Shown: positions 1-9,759 of the stretch, one piece after another | How positions within the stretch are numbered: the stretch's first letter is position 1 | Layout of the letters: the number at the start of each line of letters is the position of its first letter | Assembly: GCA_018398765.1 (NCBI GenBank) | Contig: JAHBMJ010000144.1 | Span: 1 to 37,335 of the forward strand | DNA: 37,335 bases | Direction of reading: 5' to 3' | From: Chromera velia | Taxonomy: Eukaryota > Sar > Chromeraceae | The notes under the pieces: model-generated | What the model saw: only the letters and a program-made list of their open reading frames with translations | What the model was told of the DNA's origin: nothing | Databases searched by the model: none | Position numbers and translations under genes: made by a program

Positions 1-11
1 GTGTGTGTGTG

Positions 12-46
<35 letters not shown>

Positions 47-84
47 ACAGATAGATAGATAAATAGATAGATCGGTTGATAGAT

Positions 85-121
<37 letters not shown>

Positions 122-157
122 AGATAGATAGATAAATAGATAGATCGGTTGATAGAT

Positions 158-197
<40 letters not shown>

Positions 198-404
198 TTT
201 GCGCGCGTGCATTTTTGCGTATGTGTGTGTGTGTCTCTCTCTCTGCCCTGTTTCTCTTTTTTGTCTGTTGTGTACATAGAGAAAAGGAGGGAGAAGAAGA
301 AAATCATTGTCTGTCTCTGTCTGCCTGTCTGTCTGTCTGTGCATGAAGAATATAGTCTGCCTTTGCGTGAAAAAAGAAGAGAGAGAAACAGAGAGAGCGA
401 CAGG

Positions 405-448
<44 letters not shown>

Positions 449-560
449 CAGTGTGTGAGAGAGAATAGTAACCAAAGGAGGAAAGAGAGTGAGTGAGTGA
501 GTGAGTGAGTGAGAGAGAGAGAGAGAGAAAGGCAGTGTGAGAGAGAGAATGAAATTGAGA
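1..560. repeat. Microsatellite block (GT, GATA, CTGT, GA, GAGT)
   Basis: The window opens in simple repeats. (GT)n tracts at 1-46, about 90-119 and 163-195 alternate with a GATA-rich spacer. CTGT-type repeats lie around 305-340, (GA)n around 412-445, (GAGT)n around 487-515, then more GA. Open frames across this block are only translated repeats, rich in Cys/Val or Arg/Glu. From 560 to 965 the sequence is more complex, but I see no convincing exon in it. Confidence 0.9.
47..163. repeat. Two copies of a 73-bp compound repeat
   Basis: A GATA-rich spacer starting with ACAGATAGATAG and ending with GATATTTTG occurs at 47-90 and again, unchanged, from 120. Each copy is followed by a GT tract, so spacer and tract have duplicated together with a period of about 73 bp. 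Confidence 0.85.
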
Positions 561-1003
561 CGAAGAGTGTCTGAGAAACTGTGCAAGAGTGTTTGTGGAA
601 GGCTCTGCTAGAGAGGGAGACGGTATGAAATCCAAGTGATCAGAGGCCGCTGACAGACTGTCCTTCCTGCTGAAAGCGCCGTCGGGCATCGACCTAATTG
701 TTGAAGTGTTGGTTTTGACGTGTGGTGTGCTTCTTGAAACGTCTCCAGAGAAACGTCGTCGGCCGTCTTGCCATCTGAATCATGGGTTTCTTGCGGTTCA
801 CGTTTAGAAGCACGGACTGGTAGTGGATCATTTTTTCTGTTTGTGTTGTTGGATATCAGTCGGTCTAGAGTATCAGAACCAGAATCAGCGGCTTTTCAAA
901 TGCGAATAGCTCTTTTGGAAAATCCTGAGACCGAAAAAACGATTCTTTCTATTTTGTATGTGCAGATGAGTTTTGGGAGGTGGTCCTTCACAAGCGCCTC
1001 GGG

Positions 1004-1375
1004 ATGAAGGGGTTGGTGGGGAAGCCCGTGTGTGTGGTGAACCAGGATGGGTTCTATGACGGAACAGTTGCCCAGATGGAAAGGGCCTCAGAAGGGGGGA
1101 TGCTGTACGAGAGCGTGGAGGCCCACTTCCATGTTGAGAAAGATATAGTCAGCGCTCTTGACTGGTTAGAGAAGGCATTCGCTGAGGAGTCGCAGAAGCA
1201 GAAACAGAAGAATTCAAAAGGAAAGGAAACACGCATGTTGGAAAGGGAAGGGTCTGTGGGGGCTCTAGCAGCTCGGGTCGGGAAGGCGTTGTGTGCACCT
1301 GAATTTCTGGTTGGTCTCTCTCTGGGGGTAACTGCCGGTGTCTGTTGGAACTCGTTGAGGGCTGTTGCTTCCTGA
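1004..1375 (+). CDS. Hypothetical protein with hydrophobic C-terminal tail; possibly the last exon of a longer gene
   Basis: I do not recognise this protein. From the ATG at 1004 it encodes 123 residues and ends at TGA 1373-1375. The frame stays open upstream to about 935, and a good acceptor (ending TGTGCAG at 965) precedes a coding-looking stretch reading EFWEVVLHKRLG. An exon 966-1375 entered in phase 1 is therefore at least as likely as a start at 1004. No upstream exon could be placed in 560-960. The protein has a basic start, a possible SH3-like strand pattern around GKPVCVVNQDGFYDGTV, a Lys/Gln-rich middle, and a hydrophobic stretch near the C-terminus (FLVGLSLGVTAGVCW) that could be a tail anchor. 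No function is assigned. Confidence 0.5.
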   Translation: MKGLVGKPVCVVNQDGFYDGTVAQMERASEGGMLYESVEAHFHVEKDIVSALDWLEKAFAEESQKQKQKNSKGKETRMLEREGSVGALAARVGKALCAPEFLVGLSLGVTAGVCWNSLRAVAS

Positions 1376-1494
1376 TCTCATGGTTTGAATAGAGGCACTG
1401 TGAACCCGAAAGCGTTGTAGACTCAAATTCTCTGATCATCGTCTGTACGTCTATTTGTCGATCTGCCTGGCTCGAAAGGATCACAAAGAAAAAC

Positions 1495-1720
1495 ATTTTT
1501 TCTGTCTGTGTCTGTCTGTCTGTCTGTCTGTTTGAGTTAAAGGAGGGAGAAGAAGAAGAAACATATAGTCTGTCTGAGTTATCGTGATGTTCTTTTGTCT
1601 TTGTTGCTTTCTTTTTTTTTGTCTGTTGTGTTCACGAAGAAAAGGAGGGAAAGAAACCACATGGTCTGTCTGCTTGTCAAGAAGAGAGGGAGAGAAAGGT
1701 AATGGTGGTAGATCTTAGCA

Positions 1721-1755
<35 letters not shown>

Positions 1756-1757
1756 GC
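1495..1757. repeat. CTGT / GAAGAAAAGGAGGG compound repeats and (GATT)n
   Basis: Two copies of a compound unit (CTGT tract, then a purine block such as AAGGAGGGAGAAGAAG, then ACATAGTCTGTCTG or similar) lie around 1500-1580 and 1610-1675. A (GATT)n tract follows at about 1722-1755. The same compound unit recurs near 260-330, 4240-4320, 4970-5040, 30640-30720 and 31025-31150. Confidence 0.8.
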
Positions 1758-2645
1758 CAAACCCTAGGTGGAGTTATAACTCCCGGGCGCTGTGTTGTTG
1801 TAGCGTTGAAACTAGCGTTGAAGTGCATGTTTAGTGAGACGTTTAGCTTTAGTTGGAAATCTTTCTAGAAATCTTTTGACATTTGGTAAATTTGATATTA
1901 CTAGTTAAGATTTTTCCGCATCTACTTGCCATAAACGGTCATTTTGAAGGTGAATCTTTTTATATGAATTAAGGTGGTGAAAGCCAATACGTCTCCATAC
2001 GAATTAGCTTTGTTTATTATTAAAGAAGTGCAATACAGACAACTTTGTTTACATGATCATGTATCATTATTATTGGCTGGCCTATAAATTAATATAAGTT
2101 ATCATGCAATAATATGTAATACATAGCAATGCATAAGTTTATAGTGATCAATATATAGCATAGAAGCATTAATGTTAATTCCAGGTTTTGTGAGCGGTCT
2201 ACTGCCGACATGTTGGATTACTCCATAGCTAGACCGGCGTTCAAGAAAAAGAAAAAGGGAGGGGGGCTGTTTTAAATAAACTCATGCAGGTAAATATATT
2301 TGAACTTCCGCGTACTGATTCTACTATTGAACGCTTATCACTAATCATGTTCATCTTACAAACCGCACAACATAATGTGCTCATCATCATCGCTAGCATC
2401 ATCGTCATCACATGACGTTCTGAAAAGGGGCTGTGTTGCTAGCTTGCTGTTTGCAGGGAAATATTTGAAGGAGTTTGAAGCGTTGCACTAACGGAATGTA
2501 ACGGGGCTTTTCTGACAAAAACTTACAGAACTTCGAAAGCTGAGGACTTCAATGACCGGGCGCGCAAATCGACCCTGATGAGGAGTTGCATCTATGGTTT
2601 TGCCTTGCCGCTGCATGCATGCATGCATGCATGGGGGGACCGAAG
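1758..2645. other. AT-rich intergenic DNA, no gene seen
   Basis: AT-rich, stop-dense sequence on both strands with short ATTA/TATA runs and a CATCATCATC-type stretch near 2388-2415. I find no open frame with protein-like composition and no RNA gene here. Confidence 0.6.
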
Positions 2646-2703
2646 AAAAAAAAAAAAATGCATGCATGCGCACATGCATGCATGCATCCGTTTTTTTTTT
2701 TTT
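2646..2703. repeat. Large imperfect inverted repeat A13-(TGCA)n-T13
   Basis: A run of 13 A (2646-2658) is followed by TGCATGCATG, a 4-nt centre (CGCA), CATGCATGCATGCA, a short unpaired part, and a run of 13 T (2691-2703). The arms can pair for about 23 bp apart from 8 unpaired bases on the right side. Another GCAT tract lies just left, at about 2611-2632. Confidence 0.75.
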
Positions 2704-2907
2704 GTGGCCGGCACACATATATATATATACATGATCTGTTTGATCATCGGAAACTTACAATTCTTTCTCGAACGGGCACAAGACGGCCTTTTTGCATGGG
2801 TAGACAAAGCTGTAGAGCGAGGACGAGGGTCTCTTTCCAATTCAGCCTGAAACTCAAAGCGTCCTGGAGCGTGCACGGCTGTTCTGTCCAACACTTTCTT
2901 CAACACT

Positions 2908-3737
2908 ATGTCCCTGAGGGTCTTGGTCTTCCTCTCCTTCGCCTGTGTCGCGGCTCTCGGGCTCCACCTCAGGTAGGCAGCGGAAGTCCACAAAAGCAGA
3001 GACAGAAACGTTGCGTTTCATTGCGTTGTTCCAATAAAGACGTCTTTGACTCTCACCGACTTCAACGATCCAAATTAGACCCCTTCAGGCCGTCTCTCGA
3101 TGCTTGAAAGAATATATACTGTCAGACATTGAAATCCTTTACAGATGAGTGGATGAAGACAGAAGACTCCAGCAAAAAGAATGGAAAAGATGTCCGAAAG
3201 GAAAGGGGCAGACACACAGAGAGACTTTTTCTCGAGTGCAGACGGCAGAAAACGGTATGCGGAGACGAAAGACATGCAGACAAACCACAAGATACATGGC
3301 AGCTGAATGCCAACCTGTTTTTGCTGCTATCTCGCTGCCACTCATGCCTTTCCTTTTCCCTCTTCCTCTGTTCTCCCACACGATGCAGGGGCGGATCTGG
3401 AGAATACGCCATTGCCGAGCCGTCCAAATTCCAATGTTGCTGTGCAGGCCAACCCCACGGCAAGAGATCCCAGTATGAAAACCTTCTTGTGGGGGGCACT
3501 GCACGGGAGAAGAATCCAGAGGGTGCTGAAGCGTTCAGCCTCGAGGGCATCTGCAGTGCCAAGTACAAAGGCGCCTGTGAGGCCCAACTCCATCCTGCGA
3601 GCTTTCAGGCAGGCGCACTCTATGTGGTTCCTGAGGGGGAGAACTGTTCCCGGTGCATTCCCCAGAATGACATCTACATGCACGTCGGTTATGAGAGGCC
3701 AGATTATTGCTCCTCATCCTTTGCCCTGAGACCTTAG
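2908..3737 (+). CDS. Small secreted cysteine-rich protein (two exons)
   Basis: Exon 1 is 2908-2972, exon 2 is 3389-3737; total 414 nt, 137 residues. Exon 1 encodes a textbook signal peptide (Met-Ser-Leu-Arg, then a hydrophobic core VLVFLSFACVAALGL) and ends at a donor AG|GTAGGC. Exon 2 follows the acceptor CACACGATGCAG. Both sides agree in phase: AG plus G completes an Arg codon. The mature part has eight cysteines (a CCC triplet near its start, then single Cys in EGIC, KGAC, ENC, SRC and DYC), enough for four disulfides, and no further membrane segment. It would enter the secretory pathway. I recognise no family; an extracellular or vacuolar Cys-rich protein is the most I can infer. The intron is 416 bp, and a small extra exon inside it cannot be excluded. 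Confidence 0.7.
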
Positions 3738-4369
3738 GGACTCTCTCTCCCACTGAATTCCTTGAATAAGGGGCAATCACGGAATTGAGCACGTCAAGAC
3801 TCTTGGAGGACACACACACAGTCATCTGGGGAGTGGAAGAATCGTATCGAGTTGCCGTACGTCGCTGCATTTGGTGATCTGCTGTCAGTGATGAGGAAAC
3901 ATGTAGCGTCTGTGCAATCTCAAGCCAGATAAACCAGAGCCAATCGTTGCCAAGTTGAACGCTGGGGCCCTCCATTGCCGGGAGAATTTGGGGAAGGTCC
4001 GATGTACACGTGTTAGCCGTGTTGCTTCTCAATCCATCATCCTTCTGATACGTATTCACAATGAGTCAGAAGATTTCTTCTCGCCGCCGATCTAGCAGAT
4101 TGCGTGCCGTATTTCTGTCGAGTCGATTAGTGAGTCTGTCTGTCTGTCTGCATCCGTTTACGTCTATCTGCTTGTCTGTCTCTGGGTCTGTCTGTGTCCA
4201 TGGCTGCTTACCTGCCTGTCTGTCCGTGTCCGAGTCTGGACTCTAAAAGAAGCAAAGAAAAGGAGGAAAAAACAAACGACATATTCCGCCTGCCGTTCTG
4301 TCTGTCTGTCTGTCTGTCTGACACACGCATGCAGACGCATCCACACACAACACTCACACACACACGCAC

Positions 4370-4400
<31 letters not shown>

Positions 4401-4600
4401 AACACACTCATACATACATGCACCACTCACACACAGTCATGCATGTACGCACACGCAATCTTTCCATCTGGGCGGGCGGTCAAAAGAAGAGATCCAATCA
4501 GAAGAGAGGGTTTTGCTGTGCCTTCAAATGAAAAAGGGAACCCCAGAAGAAGAAATCAAAAGATAAAGGGAACCCCAGAAGAAGAGAGAGGCGACTGTTG
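3738..4600. other. Intergenic: 3' flank then CTGT and CA microsatellites
   Basis: The first 320 bp after the cysteine-rich gene are probably its 3' UTR or flank. CTGT-type repeats follow at about 4130-4220 and 4295-4322, then (CA)n at about 4335-4435. GGGAACCCCAGAAGAAG occurs twice (about 4538 and 4568). No gene is supported. Confidence 0.6.
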
Positions 4601-4605
4601 AACAC

Positions 4606-4800
4606 AAACTCCGTTACCGGCGCCACATCGTGACAGACCCTAAGAAAAAGAAAATGAAAAGAAACGAATTCGTACAGATGGAAAGAATGTGGAAGTGCAA
4701 GAGGGCAACCCTGCACTGGGCAGTGAAGGGCCGCAGGGTACGACTTAAGGCCTGGAGCTCTGGTACCCTTCCACTGAGAGCGCGCCAAAAGAAAAGAATA
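4606..4800. repeat. Dispersed repeat, copy 1 (core about 190 bp)
   Basis: This core, starting near CGTTACCGGCG and running through GTGACAGACCCTAAG, GAAAGAATGTGGAAGTGCAA and TGGTACCCTTCCACTGAGAG, is repeated at about 30751-30945 in the same orientation. I count about ten substitutions between copies. The middle 120 bp is almost unchanged. Both copies carry an open plus-strand frame and sit inside CTGT-type arrays. Nature unknown: a SINE-like or duplicated gene fragment is possible. Confidence 0.8.
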
Positions 4801-4819
4801 AAACAGAAGAGAATGAAAG

Positions 4820-5062
4820 GAAGGCTCTGTGTGTCCGTCTGTGTCTGTCTGTCTCTCTGTGTCTGCTTGTTTATGTGTCTGTTTGTCTGCCTGTGTCTGC
4901 TTGTTTGTGTGTCTGTCTGTCTGTCTGTCTGCCTATCTGTCTGCCTGCCTGTCTGCCTGTCTGCCTGTCTGTCCGAAAGAAAAGAAACGATTCGGAAAAG
5001 GTGAAGTGAAGAAAAGACGATATATTCTGTCTGTCTGCCTGCTTGCCTGCCTGCCTCCAAGA
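4820..5062. repeat. CTGT/CTGC-type array with compound unit
   Basis: Long CTGT/CTGC-rich tract at about 4826-4972, then the block CCGAAAGAAA...GATTCGGAAAA...GACGATAT, then a second short CTGT/CTGC tract to about 5057. The same order of parts occurs at 30958-31105. Confidence 0.8.
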
Positions 5063-5550
5063 AAAAAAAACACACAGAGTATCTCCCTTTATGACATTAT
5101 TTGTCTGTGGGTTTGTGAGATGGTCCCTTTGTGTCCCTCTGCCGCGGTGCGCCAGTTTATCTCTTATAAGTCAATTTATGACTTCTATTTTTGTCTGTCT
5201 GCCTGAGTCTGCTTTTATTTGTCTCTTTCTTCCTTAAAGTTGAAAGGTTTTAACACTAGGTTTACATTCGTTTCTTCCTTAAAAAATAGTTTATTCATCA
5301 CTATTCAAAAGTTGACTTTGTTCTAGATTTTTTTTCTATTTACAATATTAATAAGTTGAGCACTATATATATATCTAACATTATATTTCACTCTAAGAAA
5401 AAATTAGAAAAAATTTACTATTATGAATGTATCAGTCTTGAAGTTAGCCATCCAATATGCCAGTGCTAAATATGAAACTCATTCTCGAACTTATCAATCA
5501 ATCAATGAATTATAATCGATCAATCACGTCAAGTCTTCCGTATGACGTGC

Positions 5551-5741
5551 CTAGGCCTGGATTCTATATATATATATATATATAATATTTCTATATATAT
5601 TTTCTGAACTAGTTTCTGAACGAGAATATATAATATATAAGTATATTAAAAAAGATATTGCCTCTGTGTGTCATTTCAGTATAATACTACCCATACTGAA
5701 CGAGAATATAACATATATGTATATATAGAATCCAGGCCTAG
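5551..5741. mobile_element. MITE-like non-autonomous DNA transposon with 22-bp TIRs and 8-bp TSD
   Basis: The element is 191 bp. The left end, beginning CTAGGCCTGGATTCTATATA (5551-5572), is matched without error by the inverse right end, finishing TATAGAATCCAGGCCTAG (5720-5741): perfect 22-bp terminal inverted repeats. The flanks are a perfect direct duplication TGACGTGC at 5543-5550 and 5742-5749. An 8-bp target duplication is the length made by hAT-type (also P-type) transposases. The interior is AT-rich with no coding capacity and holds a direct repeat CTGAACGAGAATATA (about 5619 and 5696). This is therefore a non-autonomous element; the superfamily call is inference from duplication length only. 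Confidence 0.85.
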
Positions 5742-5749
5742 TGACGTGC

Positions 5750-6220
5750 TTAAAACAGTGTTGATTCACTGTTGAATCTTGTCCCCTTCTGACTATCGAC
5801 TCCGGTGCAATCAATCTGAATCTATCAAAAAACTCCGGTGGAAACAGTGCATGGTGGAAACAGGAGCAGGTCTACAATACCAAGTTTGCCGAGGCCTGTT
5901 GGTATCAATGATATGAACTCTGGTGGCCCCTGGTCAGACGCATAATAGAGCCTCGCTGGAAAAACAGTATCTTTCGATTGAATGCCAGTACAAGTCAGTC
6001 GGACAGGCGTGCTGGGCATCTCTAACAATTTACAGGAACGGGCTTCGACATGAAGTTGAGTAGTCTTATGTAGTGTTGGGAAGACGTACGGGCAAATTCC
6101 TTCCGATTCCCTCTGGGAGAATGAGAAGGAGAACAGGGTTCAACTATACAAATCTCTCAGACGGATCTGCAGAAAGCGATCTGGAGTTTGAAAAAGAACG
6201 GCAGCAGCTTCCCTCCCTTT
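5750..6220. other. Intergenic DNA, nothing recognised
   Basis: Between the MITE and the stop codon of the minus-strand CCCH gene I find no gene. A 67-codon minus-strand frame at 5825-6028 has no recognisable features. Part of this stretch is likely the 3' UTR of the CCCH gene. Confidence 0.5.
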
Positions 6221-8232
6221 CTATGCGAGCGGAAGGGCGCGACTGCAACTAAGGTCATCCCTTCCATCTAGCCTTCCATCCGCACCTCCCCGCTGCGGAT
6301 ACTCATCCCTACCATCCCAACCCCTCCCAGAAGTGCGGTCATCCCTTCCATCCGCACCTCCCCGCTGCGGGTACTCATCCCTACCATCCCAACCCCTCCC
6401 AGAAGTGCGGTCATCCCTTCCATCCGCACCTCCCCGCTGCGGGTACTCATCCCTACCATCCCAACCCCTCCCAGAAGTGCGGTCATCCCTTCCATCCGCA
6501 CCTCCCCGTTGCGGGTACTCATCCCTACCATCCCAACCCCTCCTAGAAGTGCGGTCATCCCTTCCATCCGCACCTCCCCGCTGCGGGTACTCATCCCTAC
6601 CATCCCAACCCCTCCCAGAAGTGCGGTCATCCCTTCCATCCGCACCTCCCCGCTGCGGGTACTCATCCCTACCATCCCAACCCCTCCCAGAAGTGCGGTC
6701 ATCCCTTCCATCTAGCCTTCTATCCGCACCTCCCCGCTGCGGGTACTCATCCCTACCATCCCAACCCCTCCCAGAAGTGCGGTCATCCCTTCCATCCGCA
6801 CCTCCCCGCTGCGGGTACTCATCCCTACCATCCCAACCCCTCCCAGAAGTGCGGTCATCCCTTCCATCCGCACCTCCCTCATCCCTACCATCCCAACCCC
6901 TCCCAGAAGTGCGGTCATCCCTTCCATCCGCACCTCCCCGCTGCGGGTACTCATCCCTACCATCCCAACCCCTCCCAGAAGTGCGGTCATCCCTTTCATC
7001 CGCACCTCCCCGCTGCGGGTACTCATCCCTACCATCCCAACCCCTCCCAGAAGTACGGTCATCCCTTCCATCCGCACCTCCCCGCTGCGGGTACTCATCC
7101 CTACCATCCCAACCCCTCCCAGAAGTGCGGTCATCCCTTCCATCCGCACCTTCCCGTTGCGGATACTCATCCCTACCATCCCAACCCCCCCGAAAAGTGC
7201 GGTCATCCCTTCCATCCGCACCTCCCCGTTGCGGGTACTCATCCCTACCATCCCAACCCCCCCGAAAAGTGCGGTCATCGCTTTCATCCGCACCTCCCCG
7301 CTGTGGGCACTCATCCCTACCATCCCAACCCGCCCGAGAAGTGCGGTCATCCCTTCCATCCTCACCACTGAGTAGCGAGCATCCATCCATCCAATCCCGA
7401 CCACTCCGAGAAGTGCGGTCATCCCTTCTGTCCTCACCATCCTGCTGCGAGTATTCGTCTTTTTCGTGCCAGTCTGCCTCTTCATCTGGAAACACATGCT
7501 CGCGTCTCCCACTTTGCGCGTACTCACGCTGCGCTGCCCGCAGCCCGCTTCGATCGTGCATGACAGAGAGCATTTTGAACCACCACCTGTCTCGGTATTC
7601 ATCCGGGTGCTCCTTCATCAACTGAGTCAATACAGTTTTGTGTTGACGAATGAAGCCACGCATGTCCTGGACAGACTCCCAGCTCGCGTGGAACATTTCA
7701 CACCGTTGTCCACCTTGGCACCGTCCTGCATTCTCAGCGGTGTAGCGTGTACACACACGCACAGAAAGACAGGGAAGGACGGCGGGGAGGGGTCGAGGGG
7801 AAAAGGGAGCGTGAGGAAAACTCCGAGCACAAAAAAGTGGAAGGGAAAAGGAGAATGAGAAGGAGAGTCGCGTTGATCATATGGCTGCTTTGCTATCTGC
7901 GTGTCTCCAGTAAAACTGTCCCCCGTAGCACCACTGCCTCCTCACCCACCCTCGCAAGGTGTGTCCACCTACTGTCCTCTTGCCTGGACAAATGCTCTTT
8001 TCCCACCCGCAAAATCACTGACTGAGCAACTCAAATTGGGAGAACAGCAGCAAGACTATTACGTTCAGAAGCAGCGAATCATCGGACTTGACATGCTTCA
8101 AGGATCCGTAGGCAGACAGAACGAAGAGTGTGCTGAAGAGCAAAGAAAGAGCAGACGATCTGAGTTCCTTTCCCCCCTCTTTCTTCACAACAGGAAAAAA
8201 AGAAAGAAAAAAAACAAACAAAGAAACAACGA

Positions 8233-8264
<32 letters not shown>

Positions 8265-8290
8265 AGGGAAGAAAGAAAGAAAGAAAGAAG

Positions 8291-8322
<32 letters not shown>

Positions 8323-8496
8323 AGAAAGAAAGAAAAGAAAGAAAAGAAAGAAAAGAAAGAAAAGAAGAAGAAGAAGAAGAAGAAAAACAAGAAGAAGAAA
8401 AAGAAGAAAAAGAAGAAAAAGACGAAGAAGAAGAAGAAGAAGAAGAAGAAGAAGAAGGAGGAAAAGGAGGAAGAAGAGGAAGAAGAGGAAGAAGAG

Positions 8497-8564
<68 letters not shown>

Positions 8565-9295
8565 AGAAGAAGAGAGAAAAGAAACAGGAATGAATGCATT
8601 AAGGAAAACGCAAACGGATGTGGAAATTTTAACGAGACAGTGACTGGAAAGGGAATGTCTTGTGCAGCACAAAAAGGAAGGAGCACCGGCCGACGAAGGG
8701 ACAAAAGGTGAAAGAGGTCAAGAAGTTACCGCCAGAAGGAAAATGGAGATCGAGGAACGCATCAATCACTTTAGAACGCATGCAGGCCAAAAGATACGAA
8801 CACAGAAACGAAGGCGTCTACGACATTCAATGCAGACAATGTACGTAATGCAGCCAGCTTAATTCTTGTGCCTTGTTTTCCAAAGTGAACCACTCGATCC
8901 TACATTCTACCACCCCAACCTGAGTGATGTGTCCTCAGGAACGATCAAGAAGGATCTGACTGATGAACCTTCGATGCACAACAGCAGGACCCGCAGCAGT
9001 ATTGAAACAAAAGGCAGAATTCGTGAGCTTGCTTTAGATTCGCTCGTTTCCTTTCCTGATAAAAGGATGGACAGAGACAGAGATGACATGCTCAATTGTT
9101 CACGCACTCGCACAGCAAGAAGCGTTTGGTGCTTGAATCAGACTGGCCTGAAGCATAGTAGTGGAAGCAGCGTGGACGCTCCTGGCACCTTCGTTGTTCC
9201 ACAAGTGACTCTATGAACTGCAGTGAGAAATTGGCAACCGCAAAATTATTCGTTTCATGGCGTTGCAGGAAACCGCTGCTGAACGGCAACTCCAT
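6221..9295 (-). CDS. CCCH zinc-finger protein with 24-residue Arg/Asp/Gly-rich repeats
   Basis: Proposed exons: 9295-9148 (from ATG at 9295) and 7725-6221; total 1,653 nt, 550 residues. Exon 1 ends in CFHYYASG and exon 2 begins RCQGGQRCEMFH. The join, in phase 1, makes a C-x8-C-x5-C-x3-H finger, the RNA-binding CCCH type. A segment with paired tryptophans (DRWWFKML) follows, then about 15 copies of a 24-residue unit of the form GRDDRTSGRGWDGRDEYPQR-GGAD up to the stop. The tail resembles RGG-like low-complexity RNA-binding or phase-separating tails; a role in mRNA metabolism is inference. Odd points: the donor after exon 1 reads CAG|GCCAGT, a GC-AG intron, chosen because phase and finger spacing both demand it. 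The 1,422-bp intron holds a long GAA/GAAA array. The next gene upstream on the same strand is a paralogue with an intron in the same place in its finger. Confidence 0.65.
6260..7440 (-). repeat. Coding minisatellite, 72-bp unit, about 15-16 copies
   Basis: A 72-bp unit (plus strand starts CTTCCATCCGCACCTCCCCG) is repeated almost without change across the C-terminal half of the CCCH gene. One copy (near 6875) lacks 12 bp, costing four residues (YPQR). One copy (near 6713) carries a 12-bp insertion adding RRLD, echoed by GRLD at the array end. Copies above about 7150 are more diverged, so the array looks as if it grew from the stop-codon end. All length changes are multiples of three. Confidence 0.95.
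8183..8582. repeat. Long GAAA/GAA purine array (intronic)
   Basis: Plus strand is nearly pure purine: (GAAA)n at about 8230-8365, then GAA/GAAGAG/GAGGAA units to 8575. It lies in the intron proposed for the CCCH gene, whose sense strand therefore carries the pyrimidine version. The Lys/Arg-, Glu- and Ser/Phe-rich open frames over it are artefacts. Mirror-repeat purine tracts of this kind can form triplex DNA. Confidence 0.95.
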
Positions 9296-9759
9296 AAAAA
9301 AGAGACAGGACGGGCAGAAAAAGAATCGCAGCCATGGATGAGAGGAAAATATATACCTTTAAAGACACCCAGACGAGCCTGCTATCCCACTGTTCTGTCC
9401 CATTCTTCTTAGAACGCTATCTCGTTTTGCCCATCCAGGACTCCGTGGCCGCCGTTCGTACTTCTCTTGCTTGCCCGAGCAACTTTTGCTGGATGCACCC
9501 TCTTTCTTCCCACAGTGTGGTCTTTTATCGATTTCTCCCACTTCCAAATTTACGTATCATTCCCTTCCCCCTCCCGTCTTCTCGCCTCCTGTCGTTTCCT
9601 CAGCCGGGGCGTCTTCCCTCTCAAGCCCTCACATTGCGGCCTCGGTTTCTCCATGCATCCCCTCTGAGCTCGCTCTGGAAGACTCGGTTCTCCTTCCGAA
9701 GAAGAAATCATCCTTCTAGACCTTGCTGCAAACGCTCGCACGATGCAATGAGAACCTCC
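9296..9759. other. Spacer between the two CCCH genes
   Basis: Lies between the start of the downstream CCCH gene and the stop of the upstream one; both are on the minus strand, so it should hold the 3' UTR of one and the promoter of the other. A minus-strand open stretch at 9550-9741 looks partly coding and follows AG-ended sites, so it could be an additional 3' exon of the upstream gene. I could not prove a phase-consistent join beyond a few residues. Confidence 0.4.

Noticed and set aside
3535-4059. 174-codon minus-strand frame antisense to the secreted-protein gene
   Set aside because: No recognisable domain or splice context; half of it is the mirror of the signal-peptide gene's second exon.
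4061-5237. Open frames rich in Cys-Leu-Ser-Val or Asp-Arg-Gln-Thr
   Set aside because: Direct translations of CTGT/CACA microsatellites on each strand.
6260-7440. CRISPR-like array of regular repeats
   Set aside because: The units are contiguous with no unique spacers, and lie within a protein-coding frame of a eukaryote.
6333-7625. 430-codon plus-strand open frame
   Set aside because: It is the antisense of the 72-bp coding minisatellite; a stop-free unit of 72 bp leaves several frames open. The minus frame is preferred because it continues from a CCCH finger.
7901-8711. Lys/Arg-, Glu- and Ser/Phe-rich proteins on both strands
   Set aside because: They are only translations of the GAA/GAAA array in different frames.
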